A stretch of DNA of 64,000 nt from Actinoplanes octamycinicus (GCF_014205225.1 NZ_JACHNB010000001.1:6367501-6431500), one strand, 5' to 3'; positions 35,434 through 44,641 are shown, counted from the stretch's first letter. Program-made: numbers and translations. Notes: a model not told the origin generated them from the letters alone.

Positions 35434-36729
35434 GTGAGCGTCATCGCCTGGACCGCCGTCGTGGTGTTCGTCGCCGCCTACGTCCTGATCGCCACCGAGA
35501 AGCTGAACCGGGTCACCGTCGCCCTCGGCGGCGCGGCGATCATGCTGGCGGTCGGCGCCACCGACGCCGAGCACGCGTTCTTCTCCGAGGAAGCCGGCAT
35601 CGACTGGAATGTCATCTTCCTGCTGCTCGGCATGATGCTGATCGTCGGCGTGCTGAAACGCACCGGCGTGTTCGAGTACGTGGCGATCTGGTCCGCGAAG
35701 AAGGCCCGCGCCCGCCCGTTCCCGATCATGGTCATCCTGATCGTGGTGACCGGGCTGGTGTCGGGGGCGCTGGACAACGTCACGACGGTGCTGCTGGTCG
35801 CGCCGGTGACGCTGCTGGTCTGCGACCGGCTCGGGGTGCCGCCGGTGCCGTTCCTGCTCGCCGAGGTGTTCGCCTCCAACATCGGCGGGACCGGCACGCT
35901 GGTCGGCGACCCGCCGAACATCATCATCGCCAGCCGGTCCGGGCTGACCTTCAACGACTTCCTGGTCGTGCTCGGCCCGTTCGTGCTGCTCGTCCTGGTC
36001 GTGCTGGTGCTGCTCTGCCGGATCCTGTTCCGCGAGGCGTTCCGGTACGACCCGGACCGCACCGCGCAGATCATGGCGCTGCGCGAACGCGACGCGATCC
36101 GCGATCCGCGGCTGCTGGTGATCAGTCTCGGCGTGCTGGCCGTGGTGCTGGTCGCCTTCGTCCTGCACCCGGTGCTCGGCCTGGAACCGTCCGTGGTGGC
36201 CCTGCTGGGCGGCCTGCTGCTGCTGGCGCTGTCCCGGCTGGACGCCACCGAGGTGGCCCAGGACGTCGAGTGGCCGACCCTGGTGTTCTTCGCCGGCCTG
36301 TTCGTGATGGTCGGCGGGCTGGTCGCGACCGGGGTGATCGACGAGATCGCGCAGGCGGCGGCCACCGCCGTCGAGGGCAAGCTGTGGCCGGCCACGATGC
36401 TGCTGCTGTGGGCCTCGGCCGCGCTGTCGGCGATCGTCGACAACATCCCGTACGTGGCGACGATGAGCCCGATCGTCGCCGAGCTGGTGAACGCCGAGGG
36501 CGGCCTCGGACACGCCCAGGTGCTGTGGTGGGCCCTGGCCATCGGCGCCGACTTCGGCGGCAACGCCACCGCCGTCGGCGCGTCGGCGAACGTGGTGGTG
36601 CTCGGCATCGCCGCCCGCGCCGGTCACAAGATCACATTCTGGGAGTTCACCAAGTACGGGCTGATCGTCACCGTGATCACCGTGGCGCTCGCGGTGCCGT
36701 ACCTCTGGTTGCGGTTCTTCGCCCTGTGA
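35434..36729 (+). CDS. ion transporter of the ArsB/NhaD (IT) superfamily
   Basis: A 431-residue membrane protein with about 11 segments. Family signatures are VSGALDNVTTVLLVAPVTLL and FASNIGGTGTLVGDPPNIII in the first half, and SAIVDNIPYVATMSPIV with GADFGGNATAVGASANVVV in the second. These inverted-repeat motifs form the substrate site of NhaD Na+/H+ antiporters and ArsB pumps. The shared leader element with nhaA suggests Na+ or Li+ rather than arsenite, but this is inference. GTG 35434 was chosen by the ribosome site; the open frame begins earlier at 35374 inside the leader. Confidence 0.92.
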   Translation: MSVIAWTAVVVFVAAYVLIATEKLNRVTVALGGAAIMLAVGATDAEHAFFSEEAGIDWNVIFLLLGMMLIVGVLKRTGVFEYVAIWSAKKARARPFPIMVILIVVTGLVSGALDNVTTVLLVAPVTLLVCDRLGVPPVPFLLAEVFASNIGGTGTLVGDPPNIIIASRSGLTFNDFLVVLGPFVLLVLVVLVLLCRILFREAFRYDPDRTAQIMALRERDAIRDPRLLVISLGVLAVVLVAFVLHPVLGLEPSVVALLGGLLLLALSRLDATEVAQDVEWPTLVFFAGLFVMVGGLVATGVIDEIAQAAATAVEGKLWPATMLLLWASAALSAIVDNIPYVATMSPIVAELVNAEGGLGHAQVLWWALAIGADFGGNATAVGASANVVVLGIAARAGHKITFWEFTKYGLIVTVITVALAVPYLWLRFFAL

Positions 36730-37176
36730 TCAGGTCCCGAGGATCCGGTCCAGCAGCCCGTCCAGGGTGATCACCCCGGTCATCACCGTCGCCCTGTCGA
36801 CGACCGCGACGAGTGGCACGTTCGAGCGGGCCATCACCGCGGCCACCTCCAGCAGGGTGGCGTCACCGCTGACCGCGGGCAGCTCCGGGCGGTGCTGGGG
36901 GAGCAGGTCGGCGACGGTGCGCTCGCCGATGCCGGCGAGGATGACGTCCGCGTCGGCCTCGCCGATCACCCTGGCCAGCGCGGGATCGTCCTGGATGTAG
37001 GACGGCAGGGCCATCCGCAGCACCTGGGTGCCGGCCAGCACGGTCACCGGCCGGCCCTCGGCGTCGGCCACCACCAGGCCGGGCAGGTCCTGGGAGGCCA
37101 GCAGGCGGGCGGCGTCGCGGGCGGGCGTCTGCTCGGTCACGGTGTCCATCTCGATGGACACGTCGGCGGCGCGCAT
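36730..37176 (-). CDS. CBS-domain pair protein
   Basis: A 148-residue protein made of two CBS motifs (Bateman module): DTVTEQTPARDAARLLASQD with LPGLVVADAEGRPV, and then GDATLLEVAAVMARSNVPLV with GVITLDGLLDRIL. Such modules bind adenine nucleotides, c-di-AMP or S-adenosyl compounds and regulate transporters or enzymes. It is convergent with, and directly abuts, the stop of the ion-transporter gene. ATG 37176 starts right at the conserved domain. Confidence 0.9.
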   Translation of the reverse strand: MRAADVSIEMDTVTEQTPARDAARLLASQDLPGLVVADAEGRPVTVLAGTQVLRMALPSYIQDDPALARVIGEADADVILAGIGERTVADLLPQHRPELPAVSGDATLLEVAAVMARSNVPLVAVVDRATVMTGVITLDGLLDRILGT

Positions 37177-37220
37177 GAGATCGACCCTACGCCGGCATCT
37201 CACCGGCGCGCGGGGCCGGC

Positions 37221-37451
37221 TCAGCCGGCCGGCCAGTCCCGGAACGCCGCCAGCAGCCGGTCCCGGGCGTCGGCCGCCAGCCCCTGCTCGGGCAGCTGAC
37301 CCAGCGCGGCGACCGTGGTCCGGATCTGTTCCAGGTACCGGTCGCAGCCGTCGCACTCGGTCAGGTGCTCGGCGAAGCGCTGCTCGACCGCCGGCTCCAG
37401 CGCGCCGTCCAGGTAGGCGGTGACCAGCTCCACGAACTCGTCGCAGTTCAC
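37221..37451 (-). CDS. zinc-finger anti-sigma factor (soluble, ZAS type)
   Basis: A 76-residue protein with the zinc-binding anti-sigma signature HLTECDGCDRYL (H-x3-C-x2-C) and an N-terminal Cys in MNCDEFVELV. It has no membrane segment, so it acts in the cytoplasm. It overlaps the sigma-factor gene by four bases (GTGA), the usual layout for an anti-sigma factor and its cognate ECF sigma. The C-terminal helix (LAADARDRLLAAFRDW) probably wraps around the sigma factor. Confidence 0.9.
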   Translation of the reverse strand: MNCDEFVELVTAYLDGALEPAVEQRFAEHLTECDGCDRYLEQIRTTVAALGQLPEQGLAADARDRLLAAFRDWPAG

Positions 37452-38113
37452 GACCTCGCCTCCTCGGCCCAGCGCCGCTCCAGGGCGGCCCGCAGCGCGG
37501 CCCGGCCCCGGTGCAGCAGCACCCGCTGGTTGGCCGCGCTGATCGACAGCAACTCGCAGACCTCGTCGCCGCTGTGCCCGGTGACGTCGCGCAGGGTGAC
37601 CACCACGCGCTGGCGGGCGGGCAGACCGGCCAGCGCGGCCGCCAGTTCGCGGCGGGTCTCGGCGGCGACCGCGCCGTCCTCCGGCGACGGCCAGGCCGGC
37701 GGCGAGCTGTGCCAATGCCCGGGGTACGGGTCGCCGGCACCCCGGAACCGGGCGGGGTCGACGGTCGGCCCGTGGTCGTCGCCGGTCGTACCGAGGTCAC
37801 CCACCGGCACGGTGCGCGCGTCGCGTACCCCTCGGGTCCTGGCCTTGTTGATCAGAATCCGGTAGACCCAGGTACGCAGTGACGACCGCGCCTCGAACCG
37901 GTCGACGCCGCGCAGCACGCCGAGCCACGTCTCCTGCACCACGTCGTGGGCGCTGTGCTCGTCGGCCACGTAGGCCCGGGCGGCCCGCAGCATGCCCGGC
38001 GACCACGCGTCGATGAGCTCGGCGAACATGGTCTCGTCCCGGGCCCGCAGCCGCGCCACGATGACGACGTCACCGGGCAGCGCGCTGTCGGAGGGTGCGG
38101 TCTCGACCACCAC
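37448..38113 (-). CDS. ECF RNA polymerase sigma factor
   Basis: A 221-residue sigma-70 family protein of the extracytoplasmic-function type. Region 2 spans about 20-95 with ARAYVADEHSAHDVVQETWL and ARSSLRTWVYRILINKAR. Region 4 spans about 155-215 with LAGLPARQRVVVTLRDVTGH and ISAANQRVLLHRGRAALRAA. A longer than usual linker of about 50 residues joins them. It is coupled to the zinc-finger anti-sigma gene. GTG 38113 is the likely start; an adjacent GTG at 38110 is equivalent. Confidence 0.95.
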   Translation of the reverse strand: MVVETAPSDSALPGDVVIVARLRARDETMFAELIDAWSPGMLRAARAYVADEHSAHDVVQETWLGVLRGVDRFEARSSLRTWVYRILINKARTRGVRDARTVPVGDLGTTGDDHGPTVDPARFRGAGDPYPGHWHSSPPAWPSPEDGAVAAETRRELAAALAGLPARQRVVVTLRDVTGHSGDEVCELLSISAANQRVLLHRGRAALRAALERRWAEEARS

Positions 38114-38132
38114 CGCACTCTACGGCGTTCCG

Positions 38133-38504
38133 TCACGCTCCCCAGGGGTCGTCGATGAGCAGGCCCCAGGTGCCGTCCGGCCGGCGGCGCAGGACGTCCG
38201 CGCTGGTGCCGCTGAGCCGCAGCGGCGTGCCGTCGGGCCCGGTGCCGTCAAGCGTCCAGGCGTTGAGAACGGTGGCCACCCCGCCGGCCTCCACGACCTT
38301 GCGGATGTCCGGGGTGAGGGTGGGGCGCAGGGCGGCGAACCCGGCCAGCGCCGACCGGATCTGATCGGTGCCGCGCAACGGGGCCGCGCCGGGCTCCGGG
38401 ATGAACGCGGCGTCCGGCTCGTAGAGGGCGACGGCGTCCTCGACCCGGCCGTCATGCAGGGCGGCGGCGAACTCGGTGATCACGTCGGCAGGCGTACTGG
38501 GCAT
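38133..38504 (-). CDS. SnoaL/NTF2-like protein
   Basis: A 123-residue NTF2-fold protein: an N-terminal helix (PADVITEFAAALHDGRVEDA), then the pocket strands LYEPDAAFIPEPG, GTDQIRSALAGFAAL and TWGLLIDDPWGA. These small alpha+beta barrels bind or transform small hydrophobic molecules. It lies 14 bases after the FMN reductase gene on the same strand, probably as one operon. ATG 38504 follows GGAGAG. Confidence 0.9.
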   Translation of the reverse strand: MPSTPADVITEFAAALHDGRVEDAVALYEPDAAFIPEPGAAPLRGTDQIRSALAGFAALRPTLTPDIRKVVEAGGVATVLNAWTLDGTGPDGTPLRLSGTSADVLRRRPDGTWGLLIDDPWGA

Positions 38505-38518
38505 GGTGGTCTCTCCGT

Positions 38519-39232
38519 TCAGCGGTATTCGGGGTTGGCGAAGTCGAAGCGGCACCCGGCGTCCCATTCGCTGCGCTGGTTGCCGTGCGCCGGGATGCCG
38601 CCGGCGTCCTTGAGCATCCGGGCCAGGTGCAGCAGGTTCCAGGTCATGAAGGTGGTGTTGCGGTTGGTGAAGTCGTTCTGCGGGCCGCCGGAGCCCGGGT
38701 CGAGGTAGGAGGGCCCGGGCCCGGCCTCGCCGATCCATCCGGCGTCGGCCTGCGGCGGGATCGTGTAGCCCAGGTGCTGCAGGCTGTAGAGGACGTTCTG
38801 CGCGCAATGCTTGACGCCGTCCTCGTTGCCGGTGATCAGGCACCCGCCGACCCGGCCGTAATAGGCGTACTGGCCGGAGTCGTTGAGCAGGTGCGAGCAG
38901 GCGTAGAGCCGCTCGATGACCTTCTTGGTGATCGACGAGTTGTCGCCCAGCCAGATCGGCCCGGCGACGACCAGGACGTCGGCCGGCAGCACGTGGTCCT
39001 GGTACAGCGCGGGCCAGGCGTCGGAGGCCCAGCCGTGCTCGGTCATGTCGGGCCACACCCCGGTGGCGATGTCGTGGTCGACGGCCCGCAGCACCTCGAC
39101 CCGCACGCCCTGCTTCTCCATGATCGTCCGGCTGAGGTCGATCAGCCCGCCGGTGTGCGTGACTTCCGGGGACCGTTTCAGGGTGCAGTTGATGAACAGG
39201 GCGCGCAGGTCGTCGTAGCGGGTGTCGGGCAT
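38519..39232 (-). CDS. flavodoxin-fold NAD(P)H-dependent oxidoreductase
   Basis: A 237-residue protein of the FMN-reductase type. Strand 1 and the phosphate loop are LRALFINCTLKRSPEVTHTG, with the FMN-contacting segment VVAGPIWLGDNSSITKKVIE and a later YGRVGGCLITGNEDGVKH. It reduces flavins or quinones with NAD(P)H. The gene is the first of a two-gene unit with the NTF2-like protein. ATG 39232 follows GAGGAGCG. The 270 bases up to 39502 contain no recognisable gene. Confidence 0.93.
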   Translation of the reverse strand: MPDTRYDDLRALFINCTLKRSPEVTHTGGLIDLSRTIMEKQGVRVEVLRAVDHDIATGVWPDMTEHGWASDAWPALYQDHVLPADVLVVAGPIWLGDNSSITKKVIERLYACSHLLNDSGQYAYYGRVGGCLITGNEDGVKHCAQNVLYSLQHLGYTIPPQADAGWIGEAGPGPSYLDPGSGGPQNDFTNRNTTFMTWNLLHLARMLKDAGGIPAHGNQRSEWDAGCRFDFANPEYR

Positions 39233-39502
39233 CGCTCCTCCTCGGTCTCTGTCCGGTAGTCCCGGGCGGCCCGCGTGGCGTTACACCCTCGCGCCGATCG
39301 CATCTCCGGCCGGCCCGGTTTGCGCTCGCGACGCGCGACCCAGATCAAGATCCGTTGGTGGTACGCCGTGATCCGCCGCCGTGCCTGCCCTCCGTGATTC
39401 CCAGCTCGGAGGTCTATCCTCTGGGCAGTGCAGCGCGACCCGCGTGCCGGCGGCCCACCAGGCCGGCGGCTTGCATATCGATCCGACGGCTGCGGGGACG
39501 AC

Positions 39503-40369
39503 ATGGCGACCACTCTGTTCGACCGGCTCCGGCCCGGCGACCATGTCTGCCTGATCGGTGACGACGACGTGCTGCAGGCCCGGGGGATCGCCCAGTACAT
39601 CCGGGCCGGCCTGCGCGAACGTCAGCGCGTGGTGTTCTACGGCGACCGGACCGGCCTGCTCGACCAGGAGCTGGCCGCCGCGGGGGTGGACACCGGCGAC
39701 GCCTGCGGGTCCGGGCAGTTGCAGATCATCTCGCCCGGCGAGTCGTACCTGGCGTCCGGCCGGTTCGACCCGGACGCGACCATCGCGGCCTGGCGCACCG
39801 AGGAGGCGATCACCCGGGCCGCCGGTTTCGACGGCCTCCGGGTCGGCGGCGACATGGGCTGGGCGGCCCGCCCGGTTCCCGGCGCCGATCTGCTGGGTCA
39901 TTACGAGGCCCAGGTCAACCGGGTCTTCGCCGACGGGTTCGTGACCGCGGTCTGCTTCTACGACCGGCGGCTGTTCCCGCACGCGGAGCTGCGGCACCTG
40001 TCCTGCGCCCACCCGGCGACCGCGACCGCCGGCCCGGAGCCGGACACCGCGCCGCAGCTGAGGATGCTGCGTACGGTGGATCCGCCGGGCATCCGGCTGT
40101 CCGGTGAGGCCGACCTGGCCAACCGGGCCGCGCTGAGCGCGGTCATGCGGGCGCTGGCCGACGACACCCCCGACGGTTCCGGTCCGCTGACCGTCGACGT
40201 GCACGAGCTTCGGTACGCGGACGCGTCCGCCGCACGGTTCCTCATGTACCCGGCCGTCCACGCCGGACGGCCGCTGCGCGTGGTCGGCTGCTCGCGCGCG
40301 TTGCGCCGGATGTTGACCTTGCAGGGATCGGATGGCGTCCCGGGGCTCCTCGTGGAGACGGACCGGTGA
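39503..40369 (+). CDS. MEDS-domain protein with C-terminal STAS domain
   Basis: A 288-residue protein. Residues 1-170 form a MEDS (DcmR-type sensory) domain: LRPGDHVCLIGDDDVLQARG, a GERQ-type strand RQRVVFYGDRT, and FVTAVCFYDRRLF. Residues 185-288 are a STAS domain (GIRLSGEADLANRAALSAVM, TVDVHELRYADASAARFL) as in anti-anti-sigma factors. It overlaps the next gene, a MEDS-HATPase kinase, by four bases, so the pair looks like a sensory partner-switching module. ATG 39503 has GGGGA upstream; a GTG at 39428 would add 25 unrelated residues. Confidence 0.88.
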   Translation: MATTLFDRLRPGDHVCLIGDDDVLQARGIAQYIRAGLRERQRVVFYGDRTGLLDQELAAAGVDTGDACGSGQLQIISPGESYLASGRFDPDATIAAWRTEEAITRAAGFDGLRVGGDMGWAARPVPGADLLGHYEAQVNRVFADGFVTAVCFYDRRLFPHAELRHLSCAHPATATAGPEPDTAPQLRMLRTVDPPGIRLSGEADLANRAALSAVMRALADDTPDGSGPLTVDVHELRYADASAARFLMYPAVHAGRPLRVVGCSRALRRMLTLQGSDGVPGLLVETDR

Positions 40370-41322
40370 CCGTCGACCTCACCGCGGCCGGATCCTCCCT
40401 CGACCATCAGGCACTGTTCTACGCCGATCCCGACGAGTACCTGATGGTCATCGATGCTTTCGTCCGCGCGGCGGCGGCTTCGGGCAGCGCGGTGCTGGTG
40501 GCCGTACCGGGAAAGAAGCTGGTCCGGCTGCAGGAGGCCCTGGCCGAGCTGGGGGACGCGGTCCGGTTCACCGACCTGGCGGTCGCCGGCCGCAACCCGG
40601 GCCGGATCCTGCCCGATGTGCTCGCCTTCGCCGACGCGCAGCGCGGGCGCCGGGTGGCGATCGTGGGGGAGCCGGTCTGGCCCGGCCGCAGCGACCTCGA
40701 ACTCGCGGTGTGCGCCCAGCACGAAGCGCTGGTCAACGCCGCTTTCGCCGGGCGCGACGCCACGATCCTGTGCCCCTACGACGCCGGCGTCCTGCAGGAG
40801 GCGCAGCTGCGCGACGCCCGGCACGCCCACCCGGTGCTGATCACCGGCGGGGTGCGCCGGCCGAGCCCGTTCTACACCGACGCGGTGACGGCGGCCGCCG
40901 CGTTCAACCGCCCGTTGCCGGTGATCCCGGCGTGGGCCGCGGTCCTCACCTTCGCCACCGTCGCGGAGCTGTCCGCCGTCCGCGGTTTCGTCGGCCGGCA
41001 GGCCGCGGCCGCCGACCTGGCCCCCGACGCCGCCGAGGACCTGGTCGCCGCGGTCAACGAGCTGGCCGAGAACACCATCCTGCACACCGGCGCGGGCGGC
41101 ACCCTCTCGGTGTGGCCGGAGGACGGCCGCCTGGTCTGCCAGGTCGACGACACCGGCCACCTCACCGATCCGCTCGCCGGCCGCATCCCGCGCCTGCCGA
41201 CCAGCGAGGGCGGCCGCGGCCTGCTGCTCGCCAACCAGCTGTGCGACCTGGTGCGCATCCACACCACCCCGGCCGGCACCAGCATCCGCCTGCACATGAA
41301 CTCCGGCGCCGCCGTCCAGTGA
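40366..41322 (+). CDS. MEDS-domain protein with HATPase (anti-sigma kinase) domain
   Basis: A 318-residue protein. The MEDS domain (about 10-175) starts HQALFYADPDEYLMVIDAFV. The C-terminal RsbW-like HATPase domain has the N box AVNELAENTILHTG, the G1 segment CQVDDTGHLTDP and the G2 segment SEGGRGLLLANQLCDLV. It should bind a sigma factor and phosphorylate a STAS protein, probably the one encoded just upstream. GTG 40366 overlaps the previous stop. After it come 330 bases without a gene. Confidence 0.9.
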   Translation: MTVDLTAAGSSLDHQALFYADPDEYLMVIDAFVRAAAASGSAVLVAVPGKKLVRLQEALAELGDAVRFTDLAVAGRNPGRILPDVLAFADAQRGRRVAIVGEPVWPGRSDLELAVCAQHEALVNAAFAGRDATILCPYDAGVLQEAQLRDARHAHPVLITGGVRRPSPFYTDAVTAAAAFNRPLPVIPAWAAVLTFATVAELSAVRGFVGRQAAAADLAPDAAEDLVAAVNELAENTILHTGAGGTLSVWPEDGRLVCQVDDTGHLTDPLAGRIPRLPTSEGGRGLLLANQLCDLVRIHTTPAGTSIRLHMNSGAAVQ

Positions 41323-41496
41323 CCGGCCGGCCGTTCTTCGCGACCATGCCCTGGCCCGGGCGGTCCTGAGCCCTCGCGATCAGCGGCGCGGCCGGTCTCC
41401 GCGCTCCACCGAGGCCGGCCGTAGCGGCAGTCTCGCTCCTCGACGCGGATGCCGGGTCCGTCTGGCGCGATGCCTTCTTCGCCTCGCGAGGAAGTC

Positions 41497-41640
41497 GCCG
41501 GTCAGCTGACCGGCCTCTGACGCGGCATCCTGAGGCAGCGAATCCGGGATAGCCTCCTAGGATGGCTCAGAGGTGGTGATGTGTGCACATGACTTGACAG
41601 AAGTCCACAAGAAACGATCATGATGGGACATCCACCAAGC
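41497..41640 (+). promoter_or_regulatory. palindromes and promoter before the GH43 gene
   Basis: The 332-base gap before the GH43 gene holds no ORF. It contains an 18-base perfect palindrome GCCGGTCAGCTGACCGGC (41497-41514), possibly a terminator or operator, and a second near-palindrome AGCC-TCCTAGGA-TGGCT (41551-41567). A strong -35 box TTGACA follows at 41593-41598, with -10-like ATCATGAT about 17-19 bases later. A LacI- or GntR-type sugar control is possible but not shown. Confidence 0.45.
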
Positions 41641-41654
41641 TCAGTGGAGGGCCC

Positions 41655-43076
41655 ATGTCACCGTCCCGTGCCCACCGCGGCCGCCTCGCGGCCGCCATCA
41701 CCGCCGCTCTGACCCTGACCGCCGGCCTGCTCACCGCCTCGGTCGCCGAAGCCGCCCCGATCACCCCGCCAGCCCAGCCAGTCCAAGCAGTCCCAGCGGC
41801 CGCGCCGGCCGCCGGCCCGGTCATCGATGAGAACTTCGCCGACCCGGACGTCATGAAGGTCGGCCGCACCTACTACGCCTACGCCACCAACAGCGACGGC
41901 CGGCACATTAAGTGGGCCACCTCCACCGACCTGACCCAGTGGACGGTGCAGGCCGGCGACGCCCTGCCGACGCTGGGCGCCTGGGCCGACCCGGACTGGA
42001 CGTTCCCGGCCGGCGGCGCCGGTGACCACGGTGTCTGGGCGCCGGAGGTGTTCGCGACCGGGCCGAAGAGCTTCGTCATGTGGTACGTCGCGCACGACCG
42101 CGCCTCCGGCAAGCAGTGCATCGGCGCCGCCACCGCCACCGCGCCGGGCGGCCCGTTCGTGCCGCGGGACACCGCGCTGGTCTGCACCCCGGAGACCGGC
42201 GGGGCGATCGACGCGTCGTCGTACCTCGAGAACGGCCGCCGCTACATCTTGTGGAAGAACGACGGCAACTGCTGCGCCCAGGACACCTGGATCCACCTGC
42301 AGCAGGTGAGTTCGGACGGGCTGCGCCGGGTCGGCGCGGAGACGCAGCTGATCAAGCAGAACAAGCCGTTCGAGGGGATCCTGGTCGAGGCGCCGACGCT
42401 GTGGAAGCACGGCACGACGTACGTGCTGTTCTACTCGGCGAACTTCTTCGGCAACGGCAGCTACCTGAGCAGCTATGCGACGTCGACCAGCCTGCGCGGG
42501 CCGTACACGAAATCGGAGGTGCCGCTGATGACCACGGATGCCTTCGCCGGGGCGGTGCGCGGGCCGGGTGGGCAGGACATCGTCGTCGGGCCGGACGGGC
42601 AGGACCGGATCATCTTCCACGGCTGGGACCCGAGCTTCACCTACCGGGCGGTCTACGAGCGGCGCCTGGACTGGCGGGGGAGCCGGCCGATCGTGCAAGG
42701 CGCCAAGATCCGCTACGAGGCGGAGGACGCCGACTTCACCCGGGCCAACGCCCGGTACGCGGTCGGCGGTGCCAGCAACGGCGTCGTGGTCGGCGGCATC
42801 GACTTCGCCGACAGCCGGGTCACGTTCCGCGTCTTCGTGCCGCGGGCCGGCACCTACCGGCTGTTCACCCGGTTCGCCAACGGCTCGGACGCCGGCGCGG
42901 CCAGTCACACGCTCGTCGTCAACGGCGCCGCCGACGGCACTGTGGACTACCCGCGCACCGGCTGGGACAACTGGCAGGTGGTGGAGCGCGACGTGACGCT
43001 CAAGGCCGGCACCAACACTATTTCGTACGGTAAGGGGCTGAATTACGCGGAGCTGGACGCGATCGACGTCGCCTGA
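41655..43076 (+). CDS. secreted family 43 glycoside hydrolase with C-terminal carbohydrate-binding module
   Basis: A 473-residue exported enzyme. Residues 1-34 are a signal peptide ([20 protein letters not shown], cleavage after AEA). The five-bladed propeller domain (about 55-345) shows the GH43 base in [39 protein letters not shown] and the catalytic acid in [20 protein letters not shown]. Residues 350-473 are a CBM6/35-like module ([33 protein letters not shown]). It probably removes arabinose or xylose side chains from plant polysaccharide. ATG 41655 follows GTGGAGGG. Confidence 0.93.
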   Translation: MSPSRAHRGRLAAAITAALTLTAGLLTASVAEAAPITPPAQPVQAVPAAAPAAGPVIDENFADPDVMKVGRTYYAYATNSDGRHIKWATSTDLTQWTVQAGDALPTLGAWADPDWTFPAGGAGDHGVWAPEVFATGPKSFVMWYVAHDRASGKQCIGAATATAPGGPFVPRDTALVCTPETGGAIDASSYLENGRRYILWKNDGNCCAQDTWIHLQQVSSDGLRRVGAETQLIKQNKPFEGILVEAPTLWKHGTTYVLFYSANFFGNGSYLSSYATSTSLRGPYTKSEVPLMTTDAFAGAVRGPGGQDIVVGPDGQDRIIFHGWDPSFTYRAVYERRLDWRGSRPIVQGAKIRYEAEDADFTRANARYAVGGASNGVVVGGIDFADSRVTFRVFVPRAGTYRLFTRFANGSDAGAASHTLVVNGAADGTVDYPRTGWDNWQVVERDVTLKAGTNTISYGKGLNYAELDAIDVA

Positions 43077-43094
43077 TCAGTCGGCGGCGTGGTT

Positions 43095-43115
43095 TACCCA
43101 GGTCCACCTGGGGTA
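43095..43115. promoter_or_regulatory. inverted repeat before the FAD-Rieske gene
   Basis: TACCCAGGT (43095-43103) and ACCTGGGGTA (43106-43115) form a near-perfect inverted repeat around CC, 12 bases before the start codon. The position fits an operator overlapping the transcription start. No regulator gene adjoins it, so the binding protein is unknown. Confidence 0.35.
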
Positions 43116-43126
43116 GTCGCCGCGCC

Positions 43127-44641
43127 ATGCTTCCGGGTACGCAGGAGTCCTACTGGATCGAGTCCACCACGCCGACCGCCTATCCGCGGCTGGACGGCGA
43201 TCTCGACACCGACGTGGTGGTGATCGGCGGCGGTATCGCCGGGCTGTGCACGGCCTGGGAGCTCACCCAGGCCGGGCACCGCGTCGCGCTGGTCGAGGCG
43301 GACCGGATCGCGACCGGCGTCACCGGCTACACCACGGCGAAGCTGTCGGTGCTGCACACGCTGATCTACGACCAGCTGCGTTCCTCGTTCGACCAGGTGC
43401 GCGCGCAGCAGTACGCCCGGTCGCAGCAGGCCGCGGTGGAGCGGGTCGTCGAGGTCGCCGGGCTGCTCGGCGTCGACTGTGATCTGGAGCGGGTGCCCGC
43501 CTACACCTGGGCCGAGTCGGACGACACCGTGGCGAAGGTGCGCGCCGAGGCGGACGCGGCGGCCGCGGCCGGGCTGCCGGCCGCCTTCGTCACCGCGACC
43601 GGGCTGCCGTTCCCGGTGGCCGGCGCGGTCCGGGTGGACGGGCAGGCCCAGTTCCACCCGCGCAAGTATCTGCTGGCGCTGGCCGAGGACCTGGTCCGGC
43701 GGGGTGGGCGGATCTTCGAGCGGACCCGGGCGACCGATCTGGGCGAGGGGGAGACCTGCACGGTCAGCACCGAGGCCGGGCACGCGGTGACCGCGCGGCA
43801 CGTGGTGATCGCCACGCACTATCCGATCTTCGACCGGGCGTTGCTCTTCTCCCGCCTGGAGCCGCGTCGCGAGCTGGTGGTCGCCGCCGTGATCCCGGCC
43901 GAGCAGGATCCGCAGGGGACGTTCATCACCCCGGATGACAACACCCGTTCGGTACGCACCGCGCCCTACCGTGCCGGCGAACGTCTGCTGATCGTCACCG
44001 GCGAGCATTTCACCCCGGGCTCCGGGGATGCCGCCGAGCAGTGGCAGAAGCTGGCCGACTGGACCGTGCGGCGGTTCCCGGACGCGCGGATCGTCTACCG
44101 CTGGGCGACGCAGGACAACAGCACCACCGACCGGGTGCCGTTCATCGGCCGGTTCCATCCGGGCGCCGACAACGTGTGGGTGGCCACCGGGTTCGGTGGC
44201 TGGGGGATGAGTTCCGGGGTGCTCTCCGGTCAGCTGCTGGCCGCGCTGATCAGCGGCGACGCACCGGAGTGGGCGGGGCTCTACGATCCGCGCCGGCTCG
44301 GTCTGCTGCGCGAGGCGGGTTCGATGCTGAAGTTGCAGGCCGGGGTCGCCGGGCACTTCGTCGGTGACCGGGTCCGTTCGTCGCACGTGGATTCGATCGA
44401 CGACATCGCCCCGGGCAGCGGCGCGATCGTCCGGATCCGCGGGCAGCAGTGCGCCGCGTTCCGGGACGCGGCCGGCGAGGTCCATGCCCGGTCGGCCCGG
44501 TGCACGCATCTGGGCTGCATCGTCAGCTTCAACGAGGCGGAGACCGCCTGGGAGTGCCCGTGTCACGGGTCGCGCTTCGACGTCGACGGCGCGGTCCTGC
44601 AGGGTCCGGCGATCAGCCCGTTGCCACCGTTCGAGCAGTGA
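43127..44641 (+). CDS. FAD-dependent oxidoreductase fused to a Rieske [2Fe-2S] domain
   Basis: A 504-residue protein. The DAO-type FAD domain begins with [20 protein letters not shown] and extends to about residue 385 ([19 protein letters not shown] near its end). The C-terminal Rieske domain carries both cluster motifs, CTHLGC and CPCHGS, in [16 protein letters not shown] and [11 protein letters not shown]. The combination is known in oxidoreductases annotated as Rieske-type glycine/D-amino-acid dehydrogenases; the substrate is unknown. ATG 43127 is near an inverted repeat. Confidence 0.93.
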   Translation: MLPGTQESYWIESTTPTAYPRLDGDLDTDVVVIGGGIAGLCTAWELTQAGHRVALVEADRIATGVTGYTTAKLSVLHTLIYDQLRSSFDQVRAQQYARSQQAAVERVVEVAGLLGVDCDLERVPAYTWAESDDTVAKVRAEADAAAAAGLPAAFVTATGLPFPVAGAVRVDGQAQFHPRKYLLALAEDLVRRGGRIFERTRATDLGEGETCTVSTEAGHAVTARHVVIATHYPIFDRALLFSRLEPRRELVVAAVIPAEQDPQGTFITPDDNTRSVRTAPYRAGERLLIVTGEHFTPGSGDAAEQWQKLADWTVRRFPDARIVYRWATQDNSTTDRVPFIGRFHPGADNVWVATGFGGWGMSSGVLSGQLLAALISGDAPEWAGLYDPRRLGLLREAGSMLKLQAGVAGHFVGDRVRSSHVDSIDDIAPGSGAIVRIRGQQCAAFRDAAGEVHARSARCTHLGCIVSFNEAETAWECPCHGSRFDVDGAVLQGPAISPLPPFEQ

